A stretch of 5,381 bases of DNA from Dialister sp. UBA734 (lineage in GTDB: Bacteria > Bacillota > Negativicutes > Veillonellales > Dialisteraceae). A program made the position numbers and the translations under genes. Numbering within the stretch: position 1 is the stretch's first letter; the number at the start of each line of letters is the position of its first letter. The notes beneath the pieces are model-generated. The model saw only the letters and a program-made list of their open reading frames with translations. It was not told the DNA's origin and did not search any database. This document shows positions 4,336 to 5,381 of the stretch, one piece after another. The stretch spans positions 1 through 5,381 of the forward strand of contig DBLC01000051.1 of NCBI GenBank assembly GCA_002297935.1, written 5' to 3'.

Positions 4336-5091
4336 CTTAAAAATCGTGCTTCCGTTATTCTTGGCTTTGGCTTCGTTATAGGCCTTCTGGGCGGCTTCAT
4401 AACTGCTGTATTGTCCAACCTTTTCCCCAGCTGGTTTCGTATATTCCTGACCTCTAGCTGCCAGTCCTAATTTGTCTCCATTTTTCCCTTGTCCCATCCA
4501 TACATTGTTTTTATAAACATAGTAACTGGTACCATCATAATAATAAGAAAGAACTTTTTCTTTACTATAACCATCGTCTGTACCAGCAGAATGCAAATCA
4601 CTGGCACTGATATTGTCCGTAGTCCAATAAAATCCCTTATTGCTTTGATCTATCCCAGAATTCATTCCATTGTAATAGGTCCATAAGTCGGCCCCTAATT
4701 CCTTCGCCATTTCTGTAACCTTGGAATTGCTCTCATCTCCATTAGACAGCCAAGAGGACATCAACATACCACGCGTATAATTTTCAGAATCCTTTAACCC
4801 CCAAGGTGTATTTCCTTTCCCAGTATAATTCGTCTGCAACGTATCATTGACGTACTTAATAAAAGCATCTAAATCATACGGGGTTTTGGATGCACTGGAT
4901 TCTGAGCCGGAGCTACTTTTCGCCGCTACATTCAGCACATTGGAGACATTCCCAAAGATGCTGTTGATGGAATTAGATAAGCCCGTCTCTGAATACACCA
5001 TCCAGCCGATACCCACAACAATGCCCAACAGCAATGCATATTCCACCAAGTCCTGGCCTTTCTCCTTTTTGAAATGGTTTCTTAAAATCAT
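4333..5091 (-). CDS. Large Flp/Tad-type (type IVb) prepilin with a long C-terminal domain
   Basis: A 252-residue protein starting MILRNHFKKEKG, then QDLVEYALLLGIVVG. This is the Flp prepilin hallmark: a short basic leader, cleavage after Gly12 by a TadV-like prepilin peptidase, Glu at +5 and Tyr at +6 of the mature protein, and one hydrophobic helix to about residue 33. Flp pilins are normally about 50-80 residues; here about 200 further residues follow. They comprise a Ser-rich linker (KSSSGSESSASK), then a soluble region rich in Tyr, Asn, Gly and Lys (for example SYYYDGTSYYVYKNNVW), ending with a Lys/Ala-rich tail. It could be a minor or adhesive tip pilin, or a pseudopilin-like surface protein. 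I chose the ATG at 5091 because GGGAG lies 8 nt upstream; the in-frame ATG at 5106 overlaps that site and would give 257 residues. It has its own promoter at 5136-5164. No other Tad genes are in view. I do not recognise the C-terminal domain. Confidence 0.8.
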   Translation of the reverse strand: MILRNHFKKEKGQDLVEYALLLGIVVGIGWMVYSETGLSNSINSIFGNVSNVLNVAAKSSSGSESSASKTPYDLDAFIKYVNDTLQTNYTGKGNTPWGLKDSENYTRGMLMSSWLSNGDESNSKVTEMAKELGADLWTYYNGMNSGIDQSNKGFYWTTDNISASDLHSAGTDDGYSKEKVLSYYYDGTSYYVYKNNVWMGQGKNGDKLGLAARGQEYTKPAGEKVGQYSSYEAAQKAYNEAKAKNNGSTIFK

Positions 5092-5099
5092 ACACCCAT

Positions 5100-5104
5100 C
5101 TCCC
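5100..5104 (-). promoter_or_regulatory. Ribosome binding site deciding the pilin start
   Basis: GGGAG on the minus strand lies 8 nt upstream of the ATG at 5091. The alternative in-frame ATG at 5106 immediately precedes and overlaps this site and has only a weak GTGAGTG upstream of it. The 5091 start also gives the short basic leader usual for Flp prepilins. Confidence 0.65.
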
Positions 5105-5135
5105 ATCCATCACTCACGAAGAAATATTTTCTTAC

Positions 5136-5164
5136 ATTCTACTAAGACAGAAAAGAGAAGTCAA
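5136..5164 (-). promoter_or_regulatory. Probable sigma-A promoter of the Flp-type pilin gene
   Basis: On the minus strand TTGACT (5164-5159) and TAGAAT (5141-5136) are 17 bp apart. The predicted start is near 5129, giving a leader of about 38 nt. A small inverted repeat (AAGAAA, three bases, TTTCTT; about 5118-5132) lies across the predicted start and might be an operator or chance in an AT-rich stretch. Confidence 0.65.
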
Positions 5165-5178
5165 ACGGAAGAATATAT

Positions 5179-5245
5179 ATGTTAGCATGATTTTCATTTG
5201 AGAAAATACTTTTCCCGCAGGGGGCAATGCTGTTAAGTTAAGAAT
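5179..5245. repeat. Direct repeat unit, left copy
   Basis: This unit runs from ATGTTAGC through CATTTGAGAA (5195-5204) to CAATGCTGTTAAGTTAAG (5225-5242). It matches 5313-5381, with the CATTTGAGAA and CAATG blocks 30 bp apart in both copies and 136 bp between copies. It lies just upstream of the pilin promoter. The 18-bp motif resembles insertion-sequence termini I have seen in Firmicutes, but I cannot name the element. Confidence 0.7.
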
Positions 5246-5291
5246 TTGAGTCAGTAAGCATGATTTGTCTAGAAGTTACAGGTTTGCTTAG

Positions 5292-5342
5292 GGTTCTCAA
5301 ATATGCCGATAAATGCTAGCGTTATCATCTCATTTGAGAACC
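5292..5342. repeat. 11-bp perfect inverted repeat
   Basis: GGTTCTCAAAT (5292-5302) and ATTTGAGAACC (5332-5342) are perfect inverted repeats separated by 29 bp. The GGTTCT and TTGAGAA words are the same ones that recur in the 56-bp arrays (for example at 2386-2410), so this may be a distant single member of that family. No gene is visible in 5107-5381; besides the repeats it holds only the pilin promoter and leader. Confidence 0.65.
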
Positions 5343-5381
5343 TTCGCCCCCCTTACACATCAATGCTGTTAAGTTAAGGAT
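5313..5381. repeat. Direct repeat unit, right copy
   Basis: ATGCTAGC, CATTTGAGAA (5331-5340) and CAATGCTGTTAAGTTAAG (5361-5378) repeat the unit at 5179-5245. The copy may be cut by the end of the window. The sequence between the inner conserved blocks differs, so only the edges are conserved. Confidence 0.7.

Noticed and set aside
4847..5185. Plus-strand open frame of 112 codons
   Set aside because: It is antisense to the prepilin N-terminus and crosses the pilin promoter; no family features.

Overview
The window most likely comes from a Negativicutes-type Firmicute, meaning a diderm low- to mid-GC relative of Acidaminococcus, Phascolarctobacterium or Dialister. A T-box riboswitch, sigma-A-type promoters and purine-rich ribosome binding sites point to Firmicutes. 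Sec-exported solute-binding proteins and a periplasmic-type cyclohexadienyl dehydratase fit a diderm. The genus is inference; nothing in the sequence fixes it.

Every gene I can support is on the minus strand, so the window reads right to left. From 5091 to 4333 lies a single gene for an unusually large Flp/Tad-type (type IVb) prepilin, with its own promoter at about 5136-5164. A second promoter at 4190-4218 (TTGACA, 17 bp, TACAAT) starts the main transcription unit. Its roughly 390-nt leader is a T-box riboswitch that carries two complete antiterminator/terminator modules in series behind one Stem I. The genes that follow are an ABC_sub_bind (TrpX-like) lipoprotein (3795-2803), a secreted cyclohexadienyl dehydratase-like protein (PheC; 2361-1576) and a second TrpX-like lipoprotein paralogous to the first (1133-144). 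A strong bidirectional terminator at 50-108 closes the unit.

The best candidate for the T-box specifier is UUC (Phe). The acceptor-pairing bulge is UGGU in both modules, which suits a tRNA with discriminator base A, as tRNA-Phe has. A phenylalanine-forming enzyme sits in the same unit. Taken together this suggests a phenylalanine-starvation regulon. PheC would make phenylalanine or phenylpyruvate outside the cytoplasmic membrane, and the two binding proteins would capture aromatic compounds for an ABC transporter. No permease or ATPase gene is in the unit, so the transporter partner must be encoded elsewhere.

The two intergenic gaps inside the operon (1134-1575 and 2362-2802, about 440 bp each) are homologous non-coding cassettes. 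Each has an array of roughly 56-bp imperfect repeats with internal inverted repeats that look to alternate between two types. This is followed by a conserved block, a G-rich/C-rich hairpin flanked by ACCGCTAGTGC-like direct repeats, and a tail rich in AGTCAC motifs that runs to the stop codon of the upstream gene. A piece of the same tail recurs in inverted orientation at about 4229-4297, just upstream of the operon promoter. The right end (5107-5381) has no gene; it holds the pilin promoter and a pair of direct repeats containing CAATGCTGTTAAGTTAAG.
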